Below are positions 24,967 to 33,297 of a stretch of DNA of 64,000 nucleotides, piece after piece (position 1 is the stretch's first letter; each line of letters starts with the position of its first letter). Position numbers and translations under genes: made by a program. The stretch is from Pseudomonadales bacterium (GTDB lineage Bacteria > Pseudomonadota > Gammaproteobacteria > Pseudomonadales > Azotimanducaceae): assembly GCA_022825925.1 (NCBI GenBank), contig JAJDVW010000096.1:1-64000 (forward strand). The letters are read 5' to 3'. The notes beneath the pieces are model-generated. The model was given only the letters and a program-made list of their open reading frames with translations, was not told the DNA's origin and ran no database searches.

Positions 24967-27819
24967 CTATTCCAGGTCGTACGAGAAGCGCAGTCCGATG
25001 CTCCGGGGACGCTGGACCGTGACCACCGGCGTGTAGTGGCCGGCGATCTGCATGACCGGCGCTTCCTCGTCCCCGAGGTTGTCGACGAACAGTTCCGCCC
25101 GCCAGCCGTCCTTCTCGATGCCGAACGCCACGTTCACCGTCGTCGCGTCGGGGTTCACGAAGCGCGAGTTCCGCGGCAGCCCGCCGGGAATCTCGACCGT
25201 GCCGAAGCTGCCGCCCTCGTACTGCATGTCCAGCCCCGAGTACGCCCCCGACTGCCGGAACAGGGTGTCGTCCATGAACTCGGCGCTGCCGACGATGCCG
25301 GCGACGCTCTCGCCCCGGTAGTTGAGGCTCGCGTGGAGATAGCCGTTGGCGCCGAGGCCGTTGATCGGGAAGTCGTAACGCGCCCGGATGTTGCCGGCGA
25401 ATTCCGGCGCCATCGGTAGCTCGCTCCCGACCGGCACGGCAATGCCCTGCAACTGCGAGTTCAGGCGGGTCAGCTCGGTGTCCAGGAGGCTGAAGGCCCC
25501 GGCGATCGTCAGCCGGTCCGTCGCCGCCCACATGAAGTCGACGTCGAGGCCCCGGCTCTCCGCGTCGCCGATGTTCTCGATGAAGTACAGGAACGCCACG
25601 TTCGACGGGTCGAAGCGCGACACCTGCAGCTCGTCGATGTCGGTCTGGTAGGCGGTCGCGTTGATCCGCAGCGTGCCGTCGAGGAACTCGCCCTTCATGC
25701 CCACCTCGAAGCTCGCGAGCTCGTCCGTTCGCGCCACGGCCGGGACGACGTAGTTCTCGTACACGCCGGTCTGGTTCTGCGAGAGCTGCCCGGCGTTCCG
25801 GTTCAGGGTGGCCGGCCGATAGCCCTCCGAGTAGGTCGCGAACAGGAGCATGTCGCTCGTCACCTTCCAGCCGAGGGACGCCTTGACGATCGTGTCCGTC
25901 TCGTTGATGGAGCCGTCGGACTGCAGATCGCCCAGGTCGAGGTCGCCGCTTTTGATGGCCGCCAGCGTCGCCGCGTTGGTGCCGCCGCCCCGGAACATGT
26001 CGCGGGCGCCGTTCGGACTGCGGGCGTCCAGGATCACGTTGTCGTCGCCGCTCGACTTGTAGTCGCCCAGCGTCTCGAGGCGCGCCGTCACGTCGTTGCT
26101 GAAGGCGTGGCTGTTGCAGCGGCCGTCGTCCGTGCGCGTCGAGTTGCCGAACCCCTGCGGCTCGATGCCGTAGCGGCACCCGAAGGAGAAGTTCGCGGCG
26201 CCGCGCAACTGCGAGGTCAGGTCGTAGTAGCGGGCGCTGAGGGAAACGGTCCAGGCCTCCGAGAGATCGAACGCGACCTCGCCGAACACGGCCTGCTCCT
26301 CCTCCGTGCGCGTGAAGTCGTTGAAGAACACCGTGGCCGGAGAACGCGGTCCCGACGAGTTGATGCCCTTGGTGGGCACGGCGATGTTTCCGAGCAGGAA
26401 ACCGTCGCCCGAATTGTCGTTGTAGTAGCTGCTCACATGCTCGCCGAACGCCGGGTTGGCCGACGCATACTGAAAGTCCCCGATGTGCGTCGTCTCCACG
26501 TCGTTGAAATACACCCCGCCGAGGAAGCGGAGGCGTTCGGCCGCGTCCGTGGCGATGCGGAACTCGTGCGTGTTGCGCTCGTTGCCCGTCTCTTCCATGT
26601 ACTGCTTGGTCGGGTCGTAGCAGTTGTTGACGTCCATGGCGTCGTAGACGTTGCCGCTGCACAGGTAGTAGGTGATGTACCCGCCGCCGTTGTTGTAGTG
26701 GGTGTAGTCGATGATGCTGTCGACCTCGCGGTCGAGATAGCCGCCCGCGTAGATCAGGTCGAGGTTCGCGATGCGGCCGGAGATCGTCCACGTCGTGAGT
26801 CCGAACTCGTCGCGGTTGTACTCCGGCGCATAGCTTCGGATCGCGTGGTCCTGGTCCAGGCTCGTGTCGACGAGGAAGGAACCGTCCCCCTCCAGGGTCT
26901 GGGCCGTGTGCTGGATCAGCGCGTCCCAGTCGTCGTTGATGGACCACGCGGCGCTGAACCGACCGCCTCGGTAGGCCGCCTCGTTCCAGTCGTCCTGCAC
27001 GATCACGTCGTTGCGGGCGCTCGCGACGGAGTCGGCCCCGGTCAGCGGCGGGCCGAAGCCGAGGCTGTTGCGGTCCACGACCTCGCCGCTCGGAGTGAAC
27101 GTGCCGGGCACGTTGTCGATCCAGCCGCCCTGGTTGTCACTGTACACGACGGCCCGGACCGCGAGCGCGTCGGAGATGGGGATGTTCACCCAGCCGTCGG
27201 CGCCGCCGCTGTCGGCGCCGTCCTGGGTGGTGGCAAACCGGCCGTTGAAGCCGCCGGCGAACTTGCCGTGTTCCGGCTTGCGCGTGATCAGGCGCAGGGT
27301 GCCCGACTGCGAGCTGGCGCCGAACAGCGTGCCCTGGGGACCCGACAGGACCTCGATGCGCTCGAGGTCCACCGCGAAGACATCCAGGTTGCGCCCGCCC
27401 ATCGACACCGGCTGCTCGTCGAGGTAAAGGGCCACGCCGGGCTGCGAGCCCTGCGGCGCGGAGACCGTCACGCCCGCCTGCTCCGTGGCGCTGCCCCGGA
27501 TGTAAAGCTCCTTCTTGCCGGGGCCGTTGCCGGTGCCGACGACATTGGGGAGGTATTCCACGTACTCGTCGAACGTCTCGACGCCGAGGTCGCGGATCGT
27601 GTCGCCCGTGACCGCCTGCACGGCGATCGTGACCTCCTGCGCGCTTTCCGCCCGTTTCGTCGCGGTGACGACGATCATCTCGAGTTCCGCCGCGGAAGCC
27701 GCTCCGGTTCCCGCCAGGACCGCCGATATGGCCAGCCCCAACGGTTTCCTTCGCGCGACGATCATTCTCTCCGAGCCTGGCCGCAACCGCCGACCATGCC
27801 TCGTCCGTTGTTCCTTCAT
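24967..27819 (-). CDS. TonB-dependent outer-membrane receptor
   Basis: The protein has 950 residues. A long basic start (MKEQRTRHGRRLRPGSERM) leads into a signal peptide ending about residue 44 (GLAISAVLAGTGAASA). A TonB box follows (EMIVVTATK, about 47-55), then the plug domain (KKELYIRGSATEQAGVT, VDLERIEVLSGPQGTLFGA) and a 22-strand barrel ending in the aromatic-rich IGLRFSYDLE. It imports a large or scarce substrate using TonB energy. GGGAGG before ATG 27819 supports that start; ATG 27765 is the alternative. It is divergent from a GlxA-type regulator and upstream of the TPR-sulfotransferase. Substrate unknown. Confidence 0.93.
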   Translation of the reverse strand: MKEQRTRHGRRLRPGSERMIVARRKPLGLAISAVLAGTGAASAAELEMIVVTATKRAESAQEVTIAVQAVTGDTIRDLGVETFDEYVEYLPNVVGTGNGPGKKELYIRGSATEQAGVTVSAPQGSQPGVALYLDEQPVSMGGRNLDVFAVDLERIEVLSGPQGTLFGASSQSGTLRLITRKPEHGKFAGGFNGRFATTQDGADSGGADGWVNIPISDALAVRAVVYSDNQGGWIDNVPGTFTPSGEVVDRNSLGFGPPLTGADSVASARNDVIVQDDWNEAAYRGGRFSAAWSINDDWDALIQHTAQTLEGDGSFLVDTSLDQDHAIRSYAPEYNRDEFGLTTWTISGRIANLDLIYAGGYLDREVDSIIDYTHYNNGGGYITYYLCSGNVYDAMDVNNCYDPTKQYMEETGNERNTHEFRIATDAAERLRFLGGVYFNDVETTHIGDFQYASANPAFGEHVSSYYNDNSGDGFLLGNIAVPTKGINSSGPRSPATVFFNDFTRTEEEQAVFGEVAFDLSEAWTVSLSARYYDLTSQLRGAANFSFGCRYGIEPQGFGNSTRTDDGRCNSHAFSNDVTARLETLGDYKSSGDDNVILDARSPNGARDMFRGGGTNAATLAAIKSGDLDLGDLQSDGSINETDTIVKASLGWKVTSDMLLFATYSEGYRPATLNRNAGQLSQNQTGVYENYVVPAVARTDELASFEVGMKGEFLDGTLRINATAYQTDIDELQVSRFDPSNVAFLYFIENIGDAESRGLDVDFMWAATDRLTIAGAFSLLDTELTRLNSQLQGIAVPVGSELPMAPEFAGNIRARYDFPINGLGANGYLHASLNYRGESVAGIVGSAEFMDDTLFRQSGAYSGLDMQYEGGSFGTVEIPGGLPRNSRFVNPDATTVNVAFGIEKDGWRAELFVDNLGDEEAPVMQIAGHYTPVVTVQRPRSIGLRFSYDLE

Positions 27820-28006
27820 GGGACGCCTCCCCCTTGTTCGAGCCGTACGGCGCAATGTCGGTGTCGAAACCTCAAATAGCACTACGCACACGCAAAAGCA
27901 ACGTGATCCCGGGGCGCCGCGGGTCCTTTGGCATCCCTCCGGACCCATTGTCCGACACGGGAGAAAGAGCGACACTCCCGGCATCTCTCGAAGCGTCCGG
28001 TCGCCC

Positions 28007-28990
28007 ATGTCTACCGACACGCTGCCTCCGCGAGACGACGGCGAGCCCACGCCGATGGGGTTCCTGATGACCCCCGATTACACGATGGTCACGCTGGCCA
28101 GTGCGATCGCGGTGCTGCGCATCGCGAACCGGATGACCGGACGCCCCCTGTACCGCTGGACCTGCGTGACGCTGGACGGCGCGCCCGTGGCGTCCAGCGA
28201 CGGACTGCGGATCGTCCCCGACGGCGACATCGACTCGCTCGGACCGGTCGACATCCTGTTCGTGTGCGGCGGCTACCATGTCGAGAAGCACTGCGACCGG
28301 CGCCTGCTCGACACGCTGCGCGGCCTGGCGAGGCGCGGTGCAACCTTCGGCGCCCTGTGCACCGGGACGCACCTCCTTGCCGCCGCGGGCCTCATGGACG
28401 GCTACCGCTGCGCGATCCACTGGGAGAACCTGCCGGCCCTGCGCGAGCGATTCCCCCGTGTGCAGGCGTCTTCCCGGCTGTTCGAGATCGATCGCGACCG
28501 CTACACCTGTTCCGGCGGCATCAGTTCCATCGACCTGATGGTGCGGATCGTCGGCGCCGCGCACGGCCGGGAGCTTGCGCAGAACATCTCCGAACAGATC
28601 ATCGTGGAGCGGATCCGTACCGAGCAGGACGCGCAGCGAACGCCCCTGCACCACCTGCCCGGCGCGGCGAACCACGACAAGCTGGTCGATGCGGTGGCGT
28701 TGATGGAGGCCAACGTCGAAGAGCCCCTCACCCTGGGCGAGGTGGCGAGCTACCTCACCGTCTCCCCCCGCCAGCTCGAACGCCTGTTCCGGGAGTATCT
28801 CCACTGCACGCCGTCGCGCTACTATCTGGACGTGCGCCTGCGGCAGGCGCGGCTGCTGCTCCTGCAGACCGGCCTGTCCATCGCGGCCATCGCTTCGCGT
28901 TGCGGCTTCTCCACCCCGGCGCGATTCGCCAAGTCCTACTCGGCGAAGTACGGCCGCAGGCCCTCCGACGAGCGCCGCGCGACCGCCTGA
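28007..28990 (+). CDS. GlxA-family AraC-type regulator (GbdR/CdhR/SouR-like)
   Basis: This 327-residue protein has an N-terminal DJ-1/PfpI-like domain (VDILFVCGGYHVEKH; the nucleophile-elbow Cys C118 in GALCTGTHLLAAAGLMDG) and a C-terminal AraC double helix-turn-helix (PLTLGEVASYLTVSPRQLERLFREYL; LSIAAIASRCGFSTPARFAKSYSAKYGRRP). In Pseudomonas and relatives, regulators of this type control glycine betaine, dimethylglycine, sarcosine and carnitine catabolism. Here it precedes, in the same direction, exactly such genes. I infer that it activates the downstream operon in response to dimethylglycine, sarcosine or betaine. ATG 28007 is the first start that gives the domain. Confidence 0.88.
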   Translation: MSTDTLPPRDDGEPTPMGFLMTPDYTMVTLASAIAVLRIANRMTGRPLYRWTCVTLDGAPVASSDGLRIVPDGDIDSLGPVDILFVCGGYHVEKHCDRRLLDTLRGLARRGATFGALCTGTHLLAAAGLMDGYRCAIHWENLPALRERFPRVQASSRLFEIDRDRYTCSGGISSIDLMVRIVGAAHGRELAQNISEQIIVERIRTEQDAQRTPLHHLPGAANHDKLVDAVALMEANVEEPLTLGEVASYLTVSPRQLERLFREYLHCTPSRYYLDVRLRQARLLLLQTGLSIAAIASRCGFSTPARFAKSYSAKYGRRPSDERRATA

Positions 28991-29032
28991 GAAGTCCGCC
29001 GGGCGGGGGCTGAACGGGCGCCTGAAGGCGGC

Positions 29033-29083
29033 CCGGAGCGTGTCGCATTACGACCATTCAGCGTCGCGTCCGGAACGTGTCGC
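29033..29083. promoter_or_regulatory. Paired direct repeats upstream of the demethylation operon
   Basis: CCGGAGCGTGTCGC (29033-29046) and CCGGAACGTGTCGC (29070-29083) differ by one base and are 37 bases apart start to start. They lie 64-114 bases before the DmdA-like gene and just after the AraC-type regulator. AraC-family proteins bind direct repeats, so this is a candidate activator site. Confidence 0.45.
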
Positions 29084-29146
29084 GCGGCCCCGGTTTGGGG
29101 CAACCTTCCGCCCGGCGTCCGACTCGGCACCGCACGCGAGAACGCC

Positions 29147-30463
29147 ATGGGGAACAACAGGCTCAGGCAATGCCTCGGCGTCGACCAGTCGGACCGGCGC
29201 GTGCCCATCAACCTGCGGCAGTCCGGACCGACACCCGTAGGCCTCCTCATTTCGACGCGGGTGCGCAAGTCCCCCTACTGGCACCTGTCGATGGAAGCCG
29301 GCTGCTGGCGGGCGACCGTCTACAACCGCGTGTACCACCCCCGGGGCTACGTCCGGCCCGAGGACGGCGGGGCGATGGTCGAATACGACGCGCTGGTCAA
29401 CCACGCGACCCTCTGGAACGTGGCCGTCGAGCGACAGATCCAGGTCAAGGGCCCCGACGCCGAAGCGTTCGTCGACCACGTCATCACCCGCAACGCGGCA
29501 CGGATCGCGCCGATGCACGCCAGGTACGTCATCCTCTGCAACGAGGACGGCGGCGTGCTCAACGACCCGGTCCTGCTGCGGGTTGCCGAGGACGAGTTCT
29601 GGTTCTCGCTCGCCGACAGCGACATCGAGATGTGGCTGCGCGGCGTGAACCTCGGGCTCCGGTGCAACGTGTCCATCGCCGAGATCGACGTGGCGCCGGT
29701 ACAGGTCCAGGGACCGAAGTCCGAGGCGCTCATGGTGGACCTGTTCGGCGAGCGCGCGCGGGACATCCCGTACTACGGCCTGATGGAAGGACGGGTGAAC
29801 GGGCGGGACGTCATCGTATCCCAGACCGGCTTCACCGGCGAGAAGGGCTACGAGATCTACCTCAAGGACGCCACCCTGTACGCGGAGGACCTCTGGTACG
29901 GCGTCCTGGAAGCGGGCGAGCGGCACCAGCTCATGGTCACCGCGCCGGCGCACCACCGCCGCATCGCCGCCGGGATTCTCTCCTGGGGCCAGGACATGGA
30001 CCAGGAGACGCTCCCCTTCCAGTGCAACCTCGGCTACCAGGTCCCGCGCAGGAAGCAGGCCGACTACGTCGGCAAGGCGGCGCTCGAAGCCGCGCGCCGC
30101 GCCATCGACGCGGGGTCCCCGCCGTTCCGCAACGTCCTGGTCGGGATGGTGTTCGGGGGACGGCCGGTGACCGACTACGCCAACGACTTCTGGCTGGTCT
30201 CCCCCGCGGACGGCGGAGACCCGGTCGGCTACGTCACCTCTCCCTGGTTCTCGCCGGAACTCGAGACCAACATCGCGCTCGGCTACGTGCCGTGGGAGAT
30301 GCGCTCCGTCGGGACACGCCTCCGCGTACACCTGCCGGAGGAGTACGCCGACCCGGCCGACGCCGCCGCGCCCGCCGAGGTCGTGGACGTGCCCTTCCGC
30401 CCGTCCATGAATCCGAACGCTCGCGAGCGCGCCCGCAGCCGGGGCCGCGACAGCGTCGACTGA
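29147..30463 (+). CDS. DmdA-like THF-dependent demethylase/aminomethyltransferase
   Basis: This 438-residue T-protein-fold enzyme resembles dimethylsulfoniopropionate demethylase and its relatives more than GcvT: LLISTRVRKSPYWHLS, TVYNRVYHPRGYV, HATLWNVAVERQIQVKGPDAEAFVDHVITR, DGGVLNDPVLLRVAEDEFWFSLADSDIEMW, QVQGPKSEALMVDLFG and SQTGFTGEKGYEIYL. The family moves a methyl group from a sulfonium, ammonium or ether donor to THF. DMSP demethylation is possible, but a betaine- or methylamine-type substrate fits the neighbours at least as well. It starts the operon; the next gene begins five bases after its stop. A second T-protein fold occurs in each of DMGDH and SoxA downstream. Confidence 0.78.
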   Translation: MGNNRLRQCLGVDQSDRRVPINLRQSGPTPVGLLISTRVRKSPYWHLSMEAGCWRATVYNRVYHPRGYVRPEDGGAMVEYDALVNHATLWNVAVERQIQVKGPDAEAFVDHVITRNAARIAPMHARYVILCNEDGGVLNDPVLLRVAEDEFWFSLADSDIEMWLRGVNLGLRCNVSIAEIDVAPVQVQGPKSEALMVDLFGERARDIPYYGLMEGRVNGRDVIVSQTGFTGEKGYEIYLKDATLYAEDLWYGVLEAGERHQLMVTAPAHHRRIAAGILSWGQDMDQETLPFQCNLGYQVPRRKQADYVGKAALEAARRAIDAGSPPFRNVLVGMVFGGRPVTDYANDFWLVSPADGGDPVGYVTSPWFSPELETNIALGYVPWEMRSVGTRLRVHLPEEYADPADAAAPAEVVDVPFRPSMNPNARERARSRGRDSVD

Positions 30464-30468
30464 CCGCC

Positions 30469-33063
30469 GTGCGCGCATCCCCGGACAGACTCTCGACGAC
30501 ACGTGAAGCGGACGTGCTCGATGCCGTGCGCGCGTTGGCGCGCGACGCGTCCGTGGAGCTCTCCCCGCGCCAGCTTGCCGCGCTCGGCCCGCTCGCCGAC
30601 CACCTGCCCCGGGGCACGCCGGTGTACGTCCCCTTCGTCCCCGGGGCGACCTGGAGCGAAACCTGCGCCGCGTGCCGCCGGCTTGGCGAGGCGGACATGT
30701 CGCCCGTGCCGCACCTGCCGGCGCGATGGCTCGCCTCCCCGTCGCAGCTCGACGACTGGCTGGCCGAACTCGCCGAGGCGCGGGTGAGCGAACTCCTGCT
30801 GGTCGCGGGCGACCGCGCGCGCCCCGCCGGGCCGTACCGGGACGCCCCCGACGTGCTCGACTCGGGGAGACTGGTGGCCGGCGGCTTCCGGCGCATCGGG
30901 GTCACCGGCTATCCGGAGGGTCATCCCGCCGCGTCGACCGCGGACCTGGACGCCGCGCTGACGCGCAAGCTCGAGTACGCGGCGGCGACTGGCACCGACA
31001 TGTGGATCACGACGCAGTTCACGTTCGCGCCGGCGCACGCGATCGCGTGGCTCGACCGCATGCGCGAGCGCGGCTGCGCCATTCCCGTGCGCATCGGCCT
31101 GCCGGGGCCGGCCCGCCTGCGGACGCTGCTGGCCTTCGCCGCCCGCTGCGGCGTCACCGCGTCGGCGCGCATGCTGACGCGGCGCCCGAGCGTCGTGCGG
31201 CTGCTGAAGCGGTGGACGCCGGACGCGCTGGTCCGGGAACTGGTCGAGTACCGCACCACGGCGGGCGGGCCGGGATTCGACATCCACGTGTTCACCTTCG
31301 GCGGACTGCCGGCGACCGCACGCTGGCTGCGCGGACTGAGGGCCGACAGCGCGGCGCGGCGCCCGGGAGCGAACCCGCGGGCCGGTCCGACGCCGCCGCC
31401 GCACGCCACGGAGCCCGGCCGCGACGTACGGGCGCCCTTGCGACCCGTCGTCGAGATCGCCGGGGAGCGCCTGGGCGTGAGTCCGGACCTGCTGACCCCC
31501 TACGGCCACTACAAGGCCAAGCTGTCCCGCGATGCGCTCCGCCCGGCGGGCGCCCTGACCCACCAAGGCAAGCTCGTGCTCGTCACCGCGATGTCGCCGA
31601 CGCCGGCGGGCGAGGGCAAGACCACGACCAGCATCGGGCTGACGGACGCCCTCAACCGGCTCGGAGCGCGCGCGACGGTCTGCCTGCGGGAACCGTCCCT
31701 GGGTCCCTGTTTCGGCAGGAAGGGCGGCGCGACGGGCGGTGGCCGCGCGCAGATCGCTCCCGCCGCCGACATCAACCTACACTTCAACGGCGACCTGCAT
31801 GCCGTCTCGACCGCGAACAACCTGCTCGCGGCGGTGCTCGACAACCACGTCCACTGGGACAACGAGCTCGACATCGATCCGACGACCATCTCCTGGAGCC
31901 GCGTCCTGGACCTCAACGACCGCGCGCTGCGCGAGATCGAGCTGCACCTCCGCGGCGACGCCCGCCGCGCCGGGGGTTTCGACATCACGGCGGCGTCCGA
32001 GGTGATGGCCGTGCTCTGTCTCGCCCGCGACCATGCGGATCTCGTGCGCCGGCTCGGGGCGATCGTCGTCGCGTCCACGCGCGCCGGGCAGCCCGTCACG
32101 GCCCGCGATCTCCGGGTCGACGGCGCGATGGCCGCCCTGCTCGCCGAGGCCCTGCACCCGAACCTGGTCCAGACCCTGGAAGGCAACGCCGCCTTCGTGC
32201 ACGGAGGACCGTTCGCCAACATCGCCCATGGCTGCAGTTCCCTGGTGGCGACGCGGGCCGCCCTGAGCCTGTCCGACGTCGTCGTCACCGAGGCGGGTTT
32301 CGGGGCCGATCTCGGCGCGGAGAAGTTCCTGGACATCAAGTGTCGCCAGTCCGGGCTCCGGCCCGACGCCGTGGTGCTCGTCTGCACGGCGCGGGCGCTC
32401 AAGATGCACGCCGGCGTGGCGCGAAGCGACCTCGCCGAGCCCAACACGGAAGCGGTCCGCGGGGGCGCACCGAACCTGGCTCGCCACATCGCCAACCTCG
32501 GACGCTTCGGCGTGACGCCGGTGGTCGCCGCAAACCGGTTCGCGACCGACACGGACGAAGATCTGTCCACCATCGAGGCCGTCGCGCGGGACCACGGCGT
32601 CCGCTGCGTGGTCGCCAACCACTGGGCGGAGGGAGGCGCCGGCGCGACCGCCCTGGCGCGGACCGTCCTCGAGCACGTCGAGCGTCCGGCGCGCGTCGAG
32701 CTTCTCTATCCCGACGAAATGCCCCTGCGCGGGAAGATCGAGACCGTCGCGCGGCTAATCCACGGTGCGGGAGGGGTGTCTTTCGGGACATCCGCGGCGC
32801 GCCGCCTCCACGAGTTCGAGCGGCTCGGCTACGGCCGCCTGCCGGTCTGCATCGCCAAGACCCAGTACAGCTTCTCCACCGAGGCGAAGGCGCTCGGCGC
32901 GCCCGCGGGACACGTGCTGCCGGTGCGCGAAGTCCGCCTCTGCGCCGGCGCGGGCTTCGTGGTGGCGCTCTGCGGAGAGATCCTGACGATGCCGGGCCTG
33001 CCGCGTCGACCCGCCGCCGCCGACATCGGGATAGACGACGCGGGGCAGGTCATCGGACTGTAG
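30469..33063 (+). CDS. MetF-like reductase fused to formate-tetrahydrofolate ligase (Fhs)
   Basis: One uninterrupted 864-residue frame. Residues 1 to about 290 are a divergent methylenetetrahydrofolate reductase barrel (YVPFVPGATWSETCAACRRLG, LLLVAGDRARPAGPY, GVTGYPEGHP, DMWITTQFTFAP, PVRIGLPGP, FDIHVFTFGG). It lacks the usual FEFFPP start. A Pro/Ala/Arg-rich linker (about 300-323) joins it to a complete Fhs: the P-loop TPAGEGKTT with K384, LREPSLGPCFGRKGGATGGG, DINLHFNGD, TEAGFGADLGAEKF and ending RPAAADIGIDDAGQVIGL. The start is GTG 30469. Fhs can run backwards to make ATP and formate from 10-formyl-THF. With MetF oxidising methyl-THF, the fusion holds both ends of a methyl-to-formate route. 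FolD, the middle step, is missing here. Confidence 0.88.
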   Translation: MRASPDRLSTTREADVLDAVRALARDASVELSPRQLAALGPLADHLPRGTPVYVPFVPGATWSETCAACRRLGEADMSPVPHLPARWLASPSQLDDWLAELAEARVSELLLVAGDRARPAGPYRDAPDVLDSGRLVAGGFRRIGVTGYPEGHPAASTADLDAALTRKLEYAAATGTDMWITTQFTFAPAHAIAWLDRMRERGCAIPVRIGLPGPARLRTLLAFAARCGVTASARMLTRRPSVVRLLKRWTPDALVRELVEYRTTAGGPGFDIHVFTFGGLPATARWLRGLRADSAARRPGANPRAGPTPPPHATEPGRDVRAPLRPVVEIAGERLGVSPDLLTPYGHYKAKLSRDALRPAGALTHQGKLVLVTAMSPTPAGEGKTTTSIGLTDALNRLGARATVCLREPSLGPCFGRKGGATGGGRAQIAPAADINLHFNGDLHAVSTANNLLAAVLDNHVHWDNELDIDPTTISWSRVLDLNDRALREIELHLRGDARRAGGFDITAASEVMAVLCLARDHADLVRRLGAIVVASTRAGQPVTARDLRVDGAMAALLAEALHPNLVQTLEGNAAFVHGGPFANIAHGCSSLVATRAALSLSDVVVTEAGFGADLGAEKFLDIKCRQSGLRPDAVVLVCTARALKMHAGVARSDLAEPNTEAVRGGAPNLARHIANLGRFGVTPVVAANRFATDTDEDLSTIEAVARDHGVRCVVANHWAEGGAGATALARTVLEHVERPARVELLYPDEMPLRGKIETVARLIHGAGGVSFGTSAARRLHEFERLGYGRLPVCIAKTQYSFSTEAKALGAPAGHVLPVREVRLCAGAGFVVALCGEILTMPGLPRRPAAADIGIDDAGQVIGL

Positions 33064-33069
33064 CGTCCC

Positions 33070-33297
33070 GTGGCGTACTTCGCGCCGGGTCAACTGCTGG
33101 CCTTCTCCGCCGCCCACCTGCACGGCGGCGTCCGCGACGCGTCCGGCACGACCCGTTTCCGGATCGACAGCCGCACCGTTTGGGACCCGGACCGGCGCGC
33201 GGGCCGCGGCGCACCGAACGTCGACTGCGCCGCCAGAACCGAGATGTGGCGCTGGTACAGTCCGCCTGGGGGCGGGAAGACCGGGGAGCCCACGTGA
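33070..33297 (+). pseudogene. Short coupled frame, probable C-terminal remnant of a Fe(II)/2OG oxygenase
   Basis: A 75-codon frame (GTG 33070) sits between fhs and dmgdh and overlaps the dmgdh start by four bases (GTGA). It opens with YFAPGQLLAFSAAHLHGGVRDASGTTRFRIDSRTV, which looks like the last strands of a 2-oxoglutarate oxygenase: G-x-L-L-x-F-S, a His, then T-R-F-x-I-D-x-R-T. No catalytic core precedes it, because fhs ends only six bases upstream. It may be translated simply to couple the two neighbours. Confidence 0.5.

Noticed and set aside
26107-27879. A 590-codon plus-strand frame
   Set aside because: It is antisense to the TonB receptor, which has a signal peptide, TonB box, plug and barrel signature.
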